Shown here: positions 6,328 through 13,736 of the stretch, one piece after another
Numbering within the stretch: position 1 is the first letter of the stretch
Layout: each line of letters starts with the position of its first letter
Assembly (NCBI GenBank): GCA_020634615.1
Contig: JACKBI010000024.1
Coordinates: 1-16,772 of the forward strand
Length of the DNA stretch: 16,772 nucleotides
Origin: Anaerolineales bacterium
GTDB lineage: Bacteria; Chloroflexota; Anaerolineae; JAAEKA01
Reading direction: 5' to 3'
Translations under genes and position numbers: made by a program
The notes under the pieces: generated by a model
What the model was told of the DNA's origin: nothing
What the model saw: only the letters and a program-made list of their open reading frames with translations
The model's database searches: none

Positions 6328-7404
6328 ATGTCTCAAACGGACAACGCAAGGATGCGACGCCCCACCCAAGTTGACGTAGCCAAGCGCGCTGGTGTCTCCC
6401 GTGCGACTGTGTCCTACGTCATCAACGGCCAGGCCAGTGACAAAGGCCGCATTTCTCCGGATACTGTCAACCGGGTCATGCAGGCCGTTGCCGAACTTGG
6501 CTATGAGCCGGACGCCGGCGCCCAGGCGCTGCGCACCGGCAGCAGCAAGACCATCGGCCTGATTATCCCCGACCTGCACAATCCTCACTTCTGGGAGAAC
6601 GCCGAGGGCGTAGAACAGGGCGCGCGCGCGGCAGGCTATCGCCTGCTGCTTTCCAGCATGGACCAGAACGCGCAGTATGGCGAAGATATCTTCAGGGACC
6701 TCTCGGGACGGCGTATCGACGCACTGATTCTGATGCGGGACCTGGTCACCCAATCGACGGTAGCTCAGGTGGCGCTGGCGCGCAACAGCAACCGCAAACT
6801 GCCTGTCGTCGAGATCAGTGATCACTTCCCTGAGAACTACAACCTGGACCGCGTGGTCTCAGACTATCGCATGGCTACCTTCGAGGCGATGACCCATCTG
6901 TTCGCATTGGGGCATCGGCGCATTGGACTTGTTCATGGAGTAGCGAACCCTGACATGGCCTCGGACCGCGTGCAGGCCTATCAGGAAACCCTGCGGAACG
7001 AAGGAATCCCGGTCGATGACATGCTGATCGTCAACTGTGGCCCCACTTTTGAGGATGGCTATCAGGCGGCGCTGCGTCTGTTCGACTTGGCCGACCGGCC
7101 CTCAGCCATCGTGGCTATCAACGACCTGCTGGCGTTGGGCGCAATGCGCGCGGCCGGCGACAGGGGGCAGCGCGTTCCCGAGGATCTTTCCCTCATCGGG
7201 TTCGATGACATCCCGACGGCCAGATATTTGACGCCGCGTTTGACAACATCTTCCAAGGACGCTGTGCGCATGGGGCGCGAGGCGGTTCGCCTGGCGTTAG
7301 AGCGCATCGCAGTCCCTAACCATCCAAGCCAGATCATCACGTTACCGACCCGGTTCATAGTTCGCGAGTCGACCGGACCTGCGCCAGGTCGCGGAGCACA
7401 ATAG
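6328..7404 (+). CDS. LacI-family transcriptional repressor
   Basis: Sugar-responsive repressor of 358 residues. The helix-turn-helix is at about 14-33 (QVDVAKRAGVSRATVSYVING), followed by the hinge helix region to about 70. A periplasmic-binding-protein-like effector domain covers about 74-345 (starting KTIGLIIPDL), with typical segments such as FEAMTHLFALGHRRIGLVHG and LSLIGFDDIP. The ATG at 6328 is the first in frame after the predicted leader; an ATG at 6352 is possible but sits directly on AAGG. It has its own promoter with an overlapping palindromic operator. It lies immediately upstream of, and codirectional with, the sugar ABC transporter and rhamnosidase genes, so it is the probable regulator of that operon. 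The inducer is likely a rhamnose-containing saccharide or its product; this is inferred from neighbours only. Confidence 0.95.
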   Translation: MSQTDNARMRRPTQVDVAKRAGVSRATVSYVINGQASDKGRISPDTVNRVMQAVAELGYEPDAGAQALRTGSSKTIGLIIPDLHNPHFWENAEGVEQGARAAGYRLLLSSMDQNAQYGEDIFRDLSGRRIDALILMRDLVTQSTVAQVALARNSNRKLPVVEISDHFPENYNLDRVVSDYRMATFEAMTHLFALGHRRIGLVHGVANPDMASDRVQAYQETLRNEGIPVDDMLIVNCGPTFEDGYQAALRLFDLADRPSAIVAINDLLALGAMRAAGDRGQRVPEDLSLIGFDDIPTARYLTPRLTTSSKDAVRMGREAVRLALERIAVPNHPSQIITLPTRFIVRESTGPAPGRGAQ

Positions 7405-7438
7405 CAGCAAAAGGTCGAAGGAAGATCAGGTTGCAAAG

Positions 7439-7452
7439 AGTACCGCGGTACT
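7439..7452. promoter_or_regulatory. Perfect 14-bp palindrome in the ABC operon leader, candidate operator
   Basis: AGTACCGCGGTACT is a perfect palindrome centred on CG, 35 bp after the LacI-family stop and about 150 bp before the binding-protein start. Position and symmetry suit a regulator site controlling the ABC operon. Its sequence differs from the palindrome before the LacI gene, so it may be bound by another protein. Nearby, TTGCGAGCAA (7463-7472) carries the same TTGC/GCAA ends as the first operator but with a shorter middle. No clear promoter hexamers could be placed between 7405 and 7604. Confidence 0.4.
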
Positions 7453-7591
7453 GTGTCGTCGATTGCGAGCAAGACCAACAGCAAGGAACTTTGGCGTGAC
7501 GTTGGATTTCGTATGAAGGAGGTGGTGACAAGAGCACACAAACCAGCAAGTATGCGACTTCAACTTACTGCCCTATCCGACCTCAAACCAC

Positions 7592-7597
7592 AAGGAG
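7592..7597 (+). promoter_or_regulatory. Ribosome binding site of the binding-protein gene
   Basis: AAGGAG ends 7 nt before the ATG at 7605, a strong site that fixes this start. It suits a solute-binding protein, which is usually made in excess over its permeases. Confidence 0.8.
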
Positions 7598-7604
7598 ATT
7601 TCTG

Positions 7605-8960
7605 ATGACTCGAAAGACACTGCTGATTCCTTTTGCGCTGATCCTGATCAGCCTTGCGATCGTGGCCTGTGCGGCGCCGGCCGCGGCGCCAACGGCGGCG
7701 CCTGCTGCGCCCGCCGATACTCAGGCGCCCGCCGCGGCTGAAGCCCCTGCGCCCGTCAAGCTAACCTATATGGTAGGCGACGTCGAAACCGACCAGTTGA
7801 TTGCTCACGCGCTTGTCGATGCGTATGTGAAAGAGCATCCCAACGTGACCATTGAACTCGAGAACCGGCCTGGCGGCAGCGAAGGTGACAACGTGATCAA
7901 GACACGTCTGGCCACCGGCGACATGACCGACCTCTTCTCGTACAACGCCGGCTCACTGATCCAGGCATTGAATCCAACTTCTACGTTGGTGGACCTCACC
8001 GACGAACCGTTTATGGCCAACGTCGATGATGCGTTCAAGCAAACCGTATCGCAGAATGGTCGGGTCTTCGGGACACCTGATCAGACCGCAATGGGAGGCG
8101 GCATCCTCTATAACAAGAAGATCTACGAGGACCTTGGACTGAGCGTGCCCAAGACCTGGGAAGAGTTCGCCGCCAACAACGAGAAGATCAAGGAAGCCGG
8201 TATCGCGCCGGTCATCGCCACCTACGGCGACACCTGGACTTCCCAGTTGTTCGTGCTGGCCGACTACTACAACGTGCAAGCGTCCGACCCGACGTTCGCT
8301 GACGACTATACGGCCAACAAGGCCAAATACGCTACAACCCCGGCGGCGATGGCTGGCTTTGAACACCTGCGCGAGGGTTACGACAAGGGGTGGTACCAGC
8401 AAGACTTCGCCACGGCCAAGTTTGACCAGGGTTTGGAATTGCTGGCCAACGGCGGGGGCGCGCATTACCCGATGCTCTCCTTTGCGCTCCCTACTATCGC
8501 GACGAACTGGCCCGACAAGGTCAACGACATCGGCTTCTTCGCCCAGCCCGGCACGGATGCCGCCAAGAACGGTGCAACCATCTGGATGCTGCTCGCCAAC
8601 TACATCCCGCAGACCACCACCGGTGAGAAACTGGCGGTAGCCAAGGATTTCCTGGCGTTCACGGTCTCGCCCGAAGCGGTCGCAGCGCTGAACGCTGCCG
8701 TCCCGCCGTCGGGTCCGTACCTCATCAAGGGCGCTGCGTTGCCTGATGACGCATTGCCCGCGGTACTTGACATTGCAGCCTACATCGATTCTGGCAACTC
8801 CGCGCCGGCGCTTGAGTTCCTCTCGCCGGTGAAAGGTCCGTCGCTGGAGCAGATCACCGTCGCCGTAGGAACCGGACAGATGACGCCTGAAGAGGCAGCC
8901 GCGGCCTACGACAAGGACGTGGAAAAGCAGGCACAACAACTGGGTCTGCCTGGCTGGTAA
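7605..8960 (+). CDS. Extracellular sugar-binding lipoprotein of a CUT1 ABC transporter
   Basis: Family 1 solute-binding protein of 451 residues that captures an oligosaccharide or sugar outside the cell. A lipoprotein signal peptide (MTRKTLLIPFALILISLAIV) ends in the lipobox IVAC with Cys22. An Ala/Pro-rich linker (about 23-50) then tethers the binding domain (about 51-451). Family hallmarks include ATGDMTDLFSYNAG near the first lobe, GGGILYNKKIYEDLGLSVPKTWEEF in the hinge region, and the late segment AKDFLAFTVSPEA. The strong ribosome site AAGGAG fixes the start. It is first in an operon with two permeases and a rhamnosidase. A 17-bp hairpin follows the stop and may protect this message from decay. 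The substrate is inferred to be a rhamnoside from the GH78 neighbour; the sequence of the protein alone does not show it. Confidence 0.94.
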   Translation: MTRKTLLIPFALILISLAIVACAAPAAAPTAAPAAPADTQAPAAAEAPAPVKLTYMVGDVETDQLIAHALVDAYVKEHPNVTIELENRPGGSEGDNVIKTRLATGDMTDLFSYNAGSLIQALNPTSTLVDLTDEPFMANVDDAFKQTVSQNGRVFGTPDQTAMGGGILYNKKIYEDLGLSVPKTWEEFAANNEKIKEAGIAPVIATYGDTWTSQLFVLADYYNVQASDPTFADDYTANKAKYATTPAAMAGFEHLREGYDKGWYQQDFATAKFDQGLELLANGGGAHYPMLSFALPTIATNWPDKVNDIGFFAQPGTDAAKNGATIWMLLANYIPQTTTGEKLAVAKDFLAFTVSPEAVAALNAAVPPSGPYLIKGAALPDDALPAVLDIAAYIDSGNSAPALEFLSPVKGPSLEQITVAVGTGQMTPEEAAAAYDKDVEKQAQQLGLPGW

Positions 8961-8988
8961 TCGACCGCTTCAGTATGTGCTTCTCAGT

Positions 8989-9027
8989 GTCTCTGAGGAC
9001 CGGCGAGCTACGCCGGTCCTCAGAGAC
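8989..9027 (+). ncRNA. Intercistronic hairpin between binding-protein and permease genes
   Basis: GTCTCTGAGGACCGGCG (8989-9005) and its exact reverse complement (9011-9027) enclose a 5-nt loop AGCTA, giving a 17-bp perfect stem. No T-run follows, so it is unlikely to be a full terminator. It resembles the structures between malE and malF that stabilise the upstream message and lower permease expression. An alternative weak stem (CTCAG 8983-8987 / CTGAG 8993-8997) would compete with it. Confidence 0.75.
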
Positions 9028-9059
9028 CAGGAAGCGATCCCCAAGGAAGGTGAGGACCA

Positions 9060-9938
9060 ATGGCGCACGACGACCGGCCGCGGGCCATCCTACGAACCTA
9101 TCCAAACTGGTTTTACCTCCCGGCAGCGATTGTGTTCGGCGTATTCTTCATCGTTCCAACTGCGATGGCGTTCTATTTCAGCCTGACCCGTTGGACGTTG
9201 TTCAGCGCCACCTTCATAGGACTTGACAACTACGTCACGTTCCTGGGCGATCCAATGCTCATGTCGGGGTTGCGCAACACGATCATCTACGCCGTGATGA
9301 CGAGCGGCCTCAAAGTGATCATTGCACTGCCACTGGCGATGTTGCTCACCTCGAATATTCGCGTGAAGGGCCTTCTTCGCAGTATCGTCTTCTTTCCAGT
9401 GCTCGTAAGCACCGTCGCCGTGGGGATCACATTCTCAATGCTCATGCAGCCGTCCGTCGGGCTGATCAACACCGTGCTCGGCGCCATCGGACTGCCACAA
9501 CCGGACTGGCTTGGCAACCCAGGGCTTGCGTTGTACTCGGTGGCGCTGGTCGATGTGTGGAAGGGGCTTGGCATCGCGACAGTGATCTTCATGGCGGGAA
9601 TCTTGTCGATCCCGCAGGAGTATTTCGAAGCGGCACGGCTGGAAGGTGGAGCCTGGGTCAAGTTCCGCTATGTGGTCATCCCGCTGGCCCGCAATGCCAC
9701 TTTCACGGTCATCCTGCTGTCGTTCATCGGCGGACTGCGGACATTTGATTTGATCTGGACCATGACCCGCGGTGGTCCAGGATTCGCCTCGGATGTGCTT
9801 ACGTCGGTCATCTACAAGGAATATCAAGCCGGGTTTTATGGCCTGTCAACGGCTGGGAATGTCGTGCTCTTCATTCTGGTCACGGTCATTGTTTACCCGC
9901 TGATGCGGTTCTTCAACCGGATGGAGCTCGACACATGA
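9060..9938 (+). CDS. CUT1 sugar ABC transporter permease (MalF/UgpA-like)
   Basis: Inner-membrane channel subunit of 292 residues with about six transmembrane segments, beginning near residue 19 (FYLPAAIVFGVFFIVPTAMAF). The EAA loop that contacts the ATPase is seen as EYFEAARLEGGAWVKFRYVVIPL (about 187-209), which has the conserved EAA, the Gly and the I-P-L end. A good ribosome site (AAGGAAGGTGAGG at 9043-9055) precedes the ATG at 9060. It overlaps the second permease by ATGA, which indicates translational coupling. No nucleotide-binding subunit is encoded in the window, as is common for CUT1 systems that share a MsmX/UgpC-like ATPase made elsewhere. Confidence 0.95.
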   Translation: MAHDDRPRAILRTYPNWFYLPAAIVFGVFFIVPTAMAFYFSLTRWTLFSATFIGLDNYVTFLGDPMLMSGLRNTIIYAVMTSGLKVIIALPLAMLLTSNIRVKGLLRSIVFFPVLVSTVAVGITFSMLMQPSVGLINTVLGAIGLPQPDWLGNPGLALYSVALVDVWKGLGIATVIFMAGILSIPQEYFEAARLEGGAWVKFRYVVIPLARNATFTVILLSFIGGLRTFDLIWTMTRGGPGFASDVLTSVIYKEYQAGFYGLSTAGNVVLFILVTVIVYPLMRFFNRMELDT

Positions 9939-10771
9939 GAATCCAGAAGCTCATCCGACGTTACTGGGTGGACGTTGTTTCCCTCCTTGTTATCGGTGTC
10001 GTTTTCATCGTGCCGTTTGTGTTTGTCTTGTTGACTGCTTCCAAGACGCGCCAGGATGCTGCTCTCCTGACATTCAGTTGGCCGAAAGAGTTTCGACTGA
10101 TCGAGAACCTTCGGGAGGTCATGACTTGGGGCGACAACCGTATGGTGCGTGCTCTGTGGAATAGCACGCTCCTGACCCTTGGATCGGTAACGTTGATCGT
10201 CTTGTTCTCGGCGCTCGTCGCTTTTGTCATGCAGCGCCGCGCTGATCGGTTGGCGGCCGTTGTTGGCAGCTTCATGCTCGCGGGGTTGATCATCCCTCCG
10301 GCCGTCGTGCCAACCATTTTCCTCCTGCAGTGGCTTGGCCTCTACAAGACGCTCGTAGGTCTGATCATGGTCGAAGTGGCGTACAGCATGCCCTTCGCGA
10401 TTCTGATCATGCGCGCGTTTATGGGCAGCATTCCGCGGGAACTCGACGAGGCTGCTGTCATCGATGGCGCGTCTCCGATGCGCGTGTTCTTCTCCGTGAT
10501 TCTGCCGCTGCTGCGCCCAGCCATCGTGACCGTGGTGGTCACTTCATCCGTTACGATATTCAACGACTTTGTGGGACCGCTCTACTTTCTCCCTGGTTCC
10601 GAGAACGTCACTGCGCCACTAACATTATTCAGCTTCATCAGCCAATTCACGTCCCAGTGGAACCTGCTCTTCGCAGACGTGGTCGTCATTACGATCATTC
10701 CGTTGATCGTGTTCATCTTCTTCCAGAGGCAACTCGTCTCCGGGATGATGGGTGGCGCGATCAAGGGCTGA
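9935..10771 (+). CDS. CUT1 sugar ABC transporter permease (MalG/UgpE-like)
   Basis: Second channel subunit, 278 residues with about six membrane segments. The first is near residues 14-33 (VVSLLVIGVVFIVPFVFVLL). The EAA loop reads ELDEAAVIDGASPMRVFFSVILPLLRP (about 169-195), the classical form for this family. The ATG overlaps the stop of the first permease (ATGA at 9935-9938), with GGAG at 9923-9926 as ribosome site inside the upstream gene. The two permeases should form the heterodimeric channel fed by the lipoprotein at 7605. The rhamnosidase gene starts 41 bp after its stop with no terminator between them, so they are probably cotranscribed. Confidence 0.95.
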   Translation: MRIQKLIRRYWVDVVSLLVIGVVFIVPFVFVLLTASKTRQDAALLTFSWPKEFRLIENLREVMTWGDNRMVRALWNSTLLTLGSVTLIVLFSALVAFVMQRRADRLAAVVGSFMLAGLIIPPAVVPTIFLLQWLGLYKTLVGLIMVEVAYSMPFAILIMRAFMGSIPRELDEAAVIDGASPMRVFFSVILPLLRPAIVTVVVTSSVTIFNDFVGPLYFLPGSENVTAPLTLFSFISQFTSQWNLLFADVVVITIIPLIVFIFFQRQLVSGMMGGAIKG

Positions 10772-10812
10772 CCGAGCGCTGGAACCGAACTGCCAACAAG
10801 GCCCAAGCCACC

Positions 10813-13662
10813 ATGCCAACGACTCTCGCGACATCCAACGTAACCGTAAAAGAACTACGCATCGAACACCTTCGCAGCGCCTTCGGAATCGGCGCTGCGA
10901 CGCCGCGGCTTTCCTGGATTGTACACCCCACCGCCGACAACTGGCGGCAGTCTTCCTACAAAATCGAGCTTCTGGGCCCGGACGGCAGCGTTCAAGACGA
11001 AACTGGCTGGGTCCAGTCAGACGAATCGGTTCTCGTTCCCTGGCCATTCGCTCCTCTGAACGCGCGCGATCTGGCGCAGGTGCGCGTCAAGCTGCGCGGC
11101 GTTGACGGCCAAACCACTGCGTGGAGTGACCCTGCCGCAGTCGAGGTTGGCCTGCTACATCCCGGCGACTGGACGGCGCGCTTCGTGACGCCGGACTGGG
11201 ACGAGGACCTCACCAGCCCACAGCCCTGCCCGTTGCTGCGACGCGAGTTCGACGTCAGTCCGGGCATTGCCAGGGCGAGGCTTTACGTGACTGCGCAGGG
11301 CGTCTACGAAGCGCAGATCAACGGCGCGGTCGTCGGCGACCACGTCATGGCGCCCGGCTGGACCAGCTACAACCACCGCCTGCGCTACCAGACCTTTGAC
11401 GTGACCGGGCTGCTGCGTCCCGGACGCAACGCACTGGGCGCGATCCTGGGCGACGGGTGGTACCGCGGCCGGTTGGGTTACGGCGGCGGCCGGCGCAACA
11501 TATACGGCGACCGGCTGGCGCTGCTGGCGCAGCTCGAGATCGAGTACGACGATGGGACCAGCCAGCAGGTCGTCAGCGACGACTCGTGGCGCGTCGCGGC
11601 CGGCCCGACCCTGGCCAGCGACATCTACGACGGCGAGATCTGCGATGCCCGGCTGGAACTGCCCGGTTGGTCCGCGCCCGGCTTTGACGACAGCCAGTGG
11701 CGCGGCGTGCGGCTCGTCGAACGCGACCTGGCGACGCTGGTCGCGCCGACGGGGCCGCCGGTGCGCCGCATCGAGACGGTGGCGCCGGTCGCGATCTGGC
11801 AATCGCCGGCCGGCCGTACGCTGGTGGACTTCGGCCAGAACCTGGTGGGCCGCCTGCGCATCACCGTGAACGGACCGGCCGGCCAGACGGTCACGCTGCG
11901 CCACGCCGAGGTGCTGGAGGAGGGCGAGCTTTGTACGCGGCCGCTGCGCCACGCCGCCGCCACCGACCGCTACACCCTGGCCGGCGTCGGCCCGGAGACC
12001 TGGGAGCCGCGCTTCACTTTCCACGGCTTCCGCTACGCCGAGGTGGAGGGCTGGCCGGGCGAGCTGACGGCCGACGCCATCCAGGCCGTGGTGATCCACT
12101 CTGACATGGAGCGCACCGGCTGGTTCGAGTGCTCCGACCCGCTGGTCAACCGTCTGCACGAGAACGTGGTTTGGGGCATGCGCGGCAACTTCCTGGACGT
12201 CCCTACCGACTGCCCGCAGCGCGATGAGCGCCTGGGCTGGACCGGTGACATCCAGGTGTTTGCGCCCACCGCCAGCTTCCTCTACGACGCGGCCGGCTTC
12301 CTGCAGTCGTGGCTGGCCGACCTGGCCGCTGACCAGGCGGATGCTAAAGGCGTGGCACCCTATTTCGTGCCTAACATCATGTCGGCGGAAGTTTCGCCGG
12401 CGGCCGCGTGGGGTGATGCGGCGGCGGTGGTGCCGTGGGTGTTGTATCAACGCTTTGGGGACACAGGCATCCTGGCTGCCCAGCTCGACAGCATGTGCGC
12501 CTGGGTCGATGTGATTGAGGCGGCGGCCGGGCCGGACAGGTTGTGGGAGCAAGGCATCCAATGGGGCGACTGGCTGGACCCCAAGGCGCCGCCCGACAAG
12601 CCGGGCGATGCCCGCACCGCTGCGTACATCGTCGCTACTGCTTACTTTGCCCGCTCGGCGGACATAGTCGCGCAGGCGGCCGCGGTGCTGAGCAGGACCG
12701 CCCAGGCCGAGCACTACGCCGCATTGGCCAGCGAAGTGCGGGCCGCCTTCGCCCGTGCGTACGTCACACCGGACGGCCGCGTGGTTAGCGACGCCACTAC
12801 GGCCTACGCGCTGGCGCTGCAGTTTGCCCTCCTGCCAACTGAGGAGCAGCGCCAGCTGGCCGGGAAACGGCTGGCGGCGCTGGTGCGCGGCAGCGGCTAT
12901 CGCATCAGCACCGGCTTCGTGGGCACGCCGCTGGTTTGCGACGCGTTGTGCGGCGCGGGCGAATACGACGCAGCCTTCCGGCTGCTGATGCAGACCGAGT
13001 GCCCCTCCTGGCTCTACCCGGTGACCATGGGCGCGACGACGATTTGGGAGCGCTGGGACAGCATGCTGCCCGATGGCTCGATCAACCCGGGCGAGATGAC
13101 TTCATTCAACCACTACGCCCTGGGTGCTGTGGCCGACTGGCTGCACCGCACGGTGGCCGGTTTGGCGCCGGCCGCGCCGGGCTACCGGCGCATCGCCATT
13201 CAGCCTCACCCGGGCGGCGGTCTCACTTCCGCGAGCGCACGCCATCGCACCCCCTACGGCATGGCGGAGTGTTCATGGCAGATCGCGGCAGGTGAGATGA
13301 CGGTCGAGATCGAGATACCGGCCAATACCTCGGCCACGGTCTGCCTGCCGAACAACGACCAACAGGCCATCGAGGTCGGATCGGGCCGCTATCGCTGGTC
13401 GTACCCCTACGAAGTGCATGAGCCGGAGTACCCTGAGCTGACGCTGGACAGCACGCTGGGCATGGTCATCGACCAGCCCAAGGCATACTCCAGAGTGTTG
13501 CAAGCCTTCGCCCAGTACAGTGTCGATTTCGCCGACCGAATGGCCGGTCAAACGGAGATGACACTGCATCAGGCAATCCAACAGAATCCCTACGCTCAAC
13601 GGTTGCAGCCTGTGGTAGAAGCAGCGCTGGCGGAGCCTGAAGCTGATGTCGTTCTGGGATGA
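10813..13662 (+). CDS. GH78 alpha-L-rhamnosidase, cytoplasmic
   Basis: Inverting glycosidase of 949 residues that releases terminal alpha-L-rhamnose. Domains in order: FN3-like beta-sandwich (about 15-115), Bac_rhamnosid_N beta domain (about 145-310), CBM67-like concanavalin-type domain (about 320-425), (alpha/alpha)6 catalytic barrel (about 430-780) and C-terminal beta domain (to about 867). The motif DCPQRDERLGWTGD (466-479) contains the probable general acid Glu472. Glu746 in TTIWERWDS matches the general base. There is no signal peptide, so it should act on imported oligosaccharides, consistent with the transporter just upstream. I start at the ATG at 10813, where the domain begins; the open frame back to 10330 overlaps the permease gene in another frame. 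Ribosome site is weak (AAGG, 11 nt). An extra tail of about 82 residues after the last family domain is unusual. Confidence 0.95.
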   Translation: MPTTLATSNVTVKELRIEHLRSAFGIGAATPRLSWIVHPTADNWRQSSYKIELLGPDGSVQDETGWVQSDESVLVPWPFAPLNARDLAQVRVKLRGVDGQTTAWSDPAAVEVGLLHPGDWTARFVTPDWDEDLTSPQPCPLLRREFDVSPGIARARLYVTAQGVYEAQINGAVVGDHVMAPGWTSYNHRLRYQTFDVTGLLRPGRNALGAILGDGWYRGRLGYGGGRRNIYGDRLALLAQLEIEYDDGTSQQVVSDDSWRVAAGPTLASDIYDGEICDARLELPGWSAPGFDDSQWRGVRLVERDLATLVAPTGPPVRRIETVAPVAIWQSPAGRTLVDFGQNLVGRLRITVNGPAGQTVTLRHAEVLEEGELCTRPLRHAAATDRYTLAGVGPETWEPRFTFHGFRYAEVEGWPGELTADAIQAVVIHSDMERTGWFECSDPLVNRLHENVVWGMRGNFLDVPTDCPQRDERLGWTGDIQVFAPTASFLYDAAGFLQSWLADLAADQADAKGVAPYFVPNIMSAEVSPAAAWGDAAAVVPWVLYQRFGDTGILAAQLDSMCAWVDVIEAAAGPDRLWEQGIQWGDWLDPKAPPDKPGDARTAAYIVATAYFARSADIVAQAAAVLSRTAQAEHYAALASEVRAAFARAYVTPDGRVVSDATTAYALALQFALLPTEEQRQLAGKRLAALVRGSGYRISTGFVGTPLVCDALCGAGEYDAAFRLLMQTECPSWLYPVTMGATTIWERWDSMLPDGSINPGEMTSFNHYALGAVADWLHRTVAGLAPAAPGYRRIAIQPHPGGGLTSASARHRTPYGMAECSWQIAAGEMTVEIEIPANTSATVCLPNNDQQAIEVGSGRYRWSYPYEVHEPEYPELTLDSTLGMVIDQPKAYSRVLQAFAQYSVDFADRMAGQTEMTLHQAIQQNPYAQRLQPVVEAALAEPEADVVLG

Positions 13663-13736
13663 GACGACCGGCGACAGGCACGTTGCTTGCCCAACGGAGC
13701 TAGACTCGGCGCCGTCCCACTGACTTCGACCTGGAA

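Noticed and set aside
7953..8939. Minus-strand open frame (328 codons) opposite the sugar-binding protein gene
   Set aside because: No recognisable domain, no ribosome site, and fully antisense to a well-supported lipoprotein gene.
10330..10812. N-terminal extension of the rhamnosidase frame by 161 codons
   Set aside because: It overlaps the second permease in a different frame and gives low-complexity sequence. The family domain begins right after the ATG at 10813.
11155..12714. Long minus-strand open frame (519 codons) opposite the rhamnosidase gene
   Set aside because: It is rich in Arg, Ala, Gly and His with no recognisable domain, and lies entirely antisense to a gene with clear GH78 motifs. 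High GC content explains the absence of stops.
13663..13736. Bidirectional terminator between the convergent genes
   Set aside because: Only weak, mutually exclusive 4-5 bp stems (CGTTG/CAACG at 13681-13696, GGCA/TGCC at 13677-13691) are present and no T-run follows.
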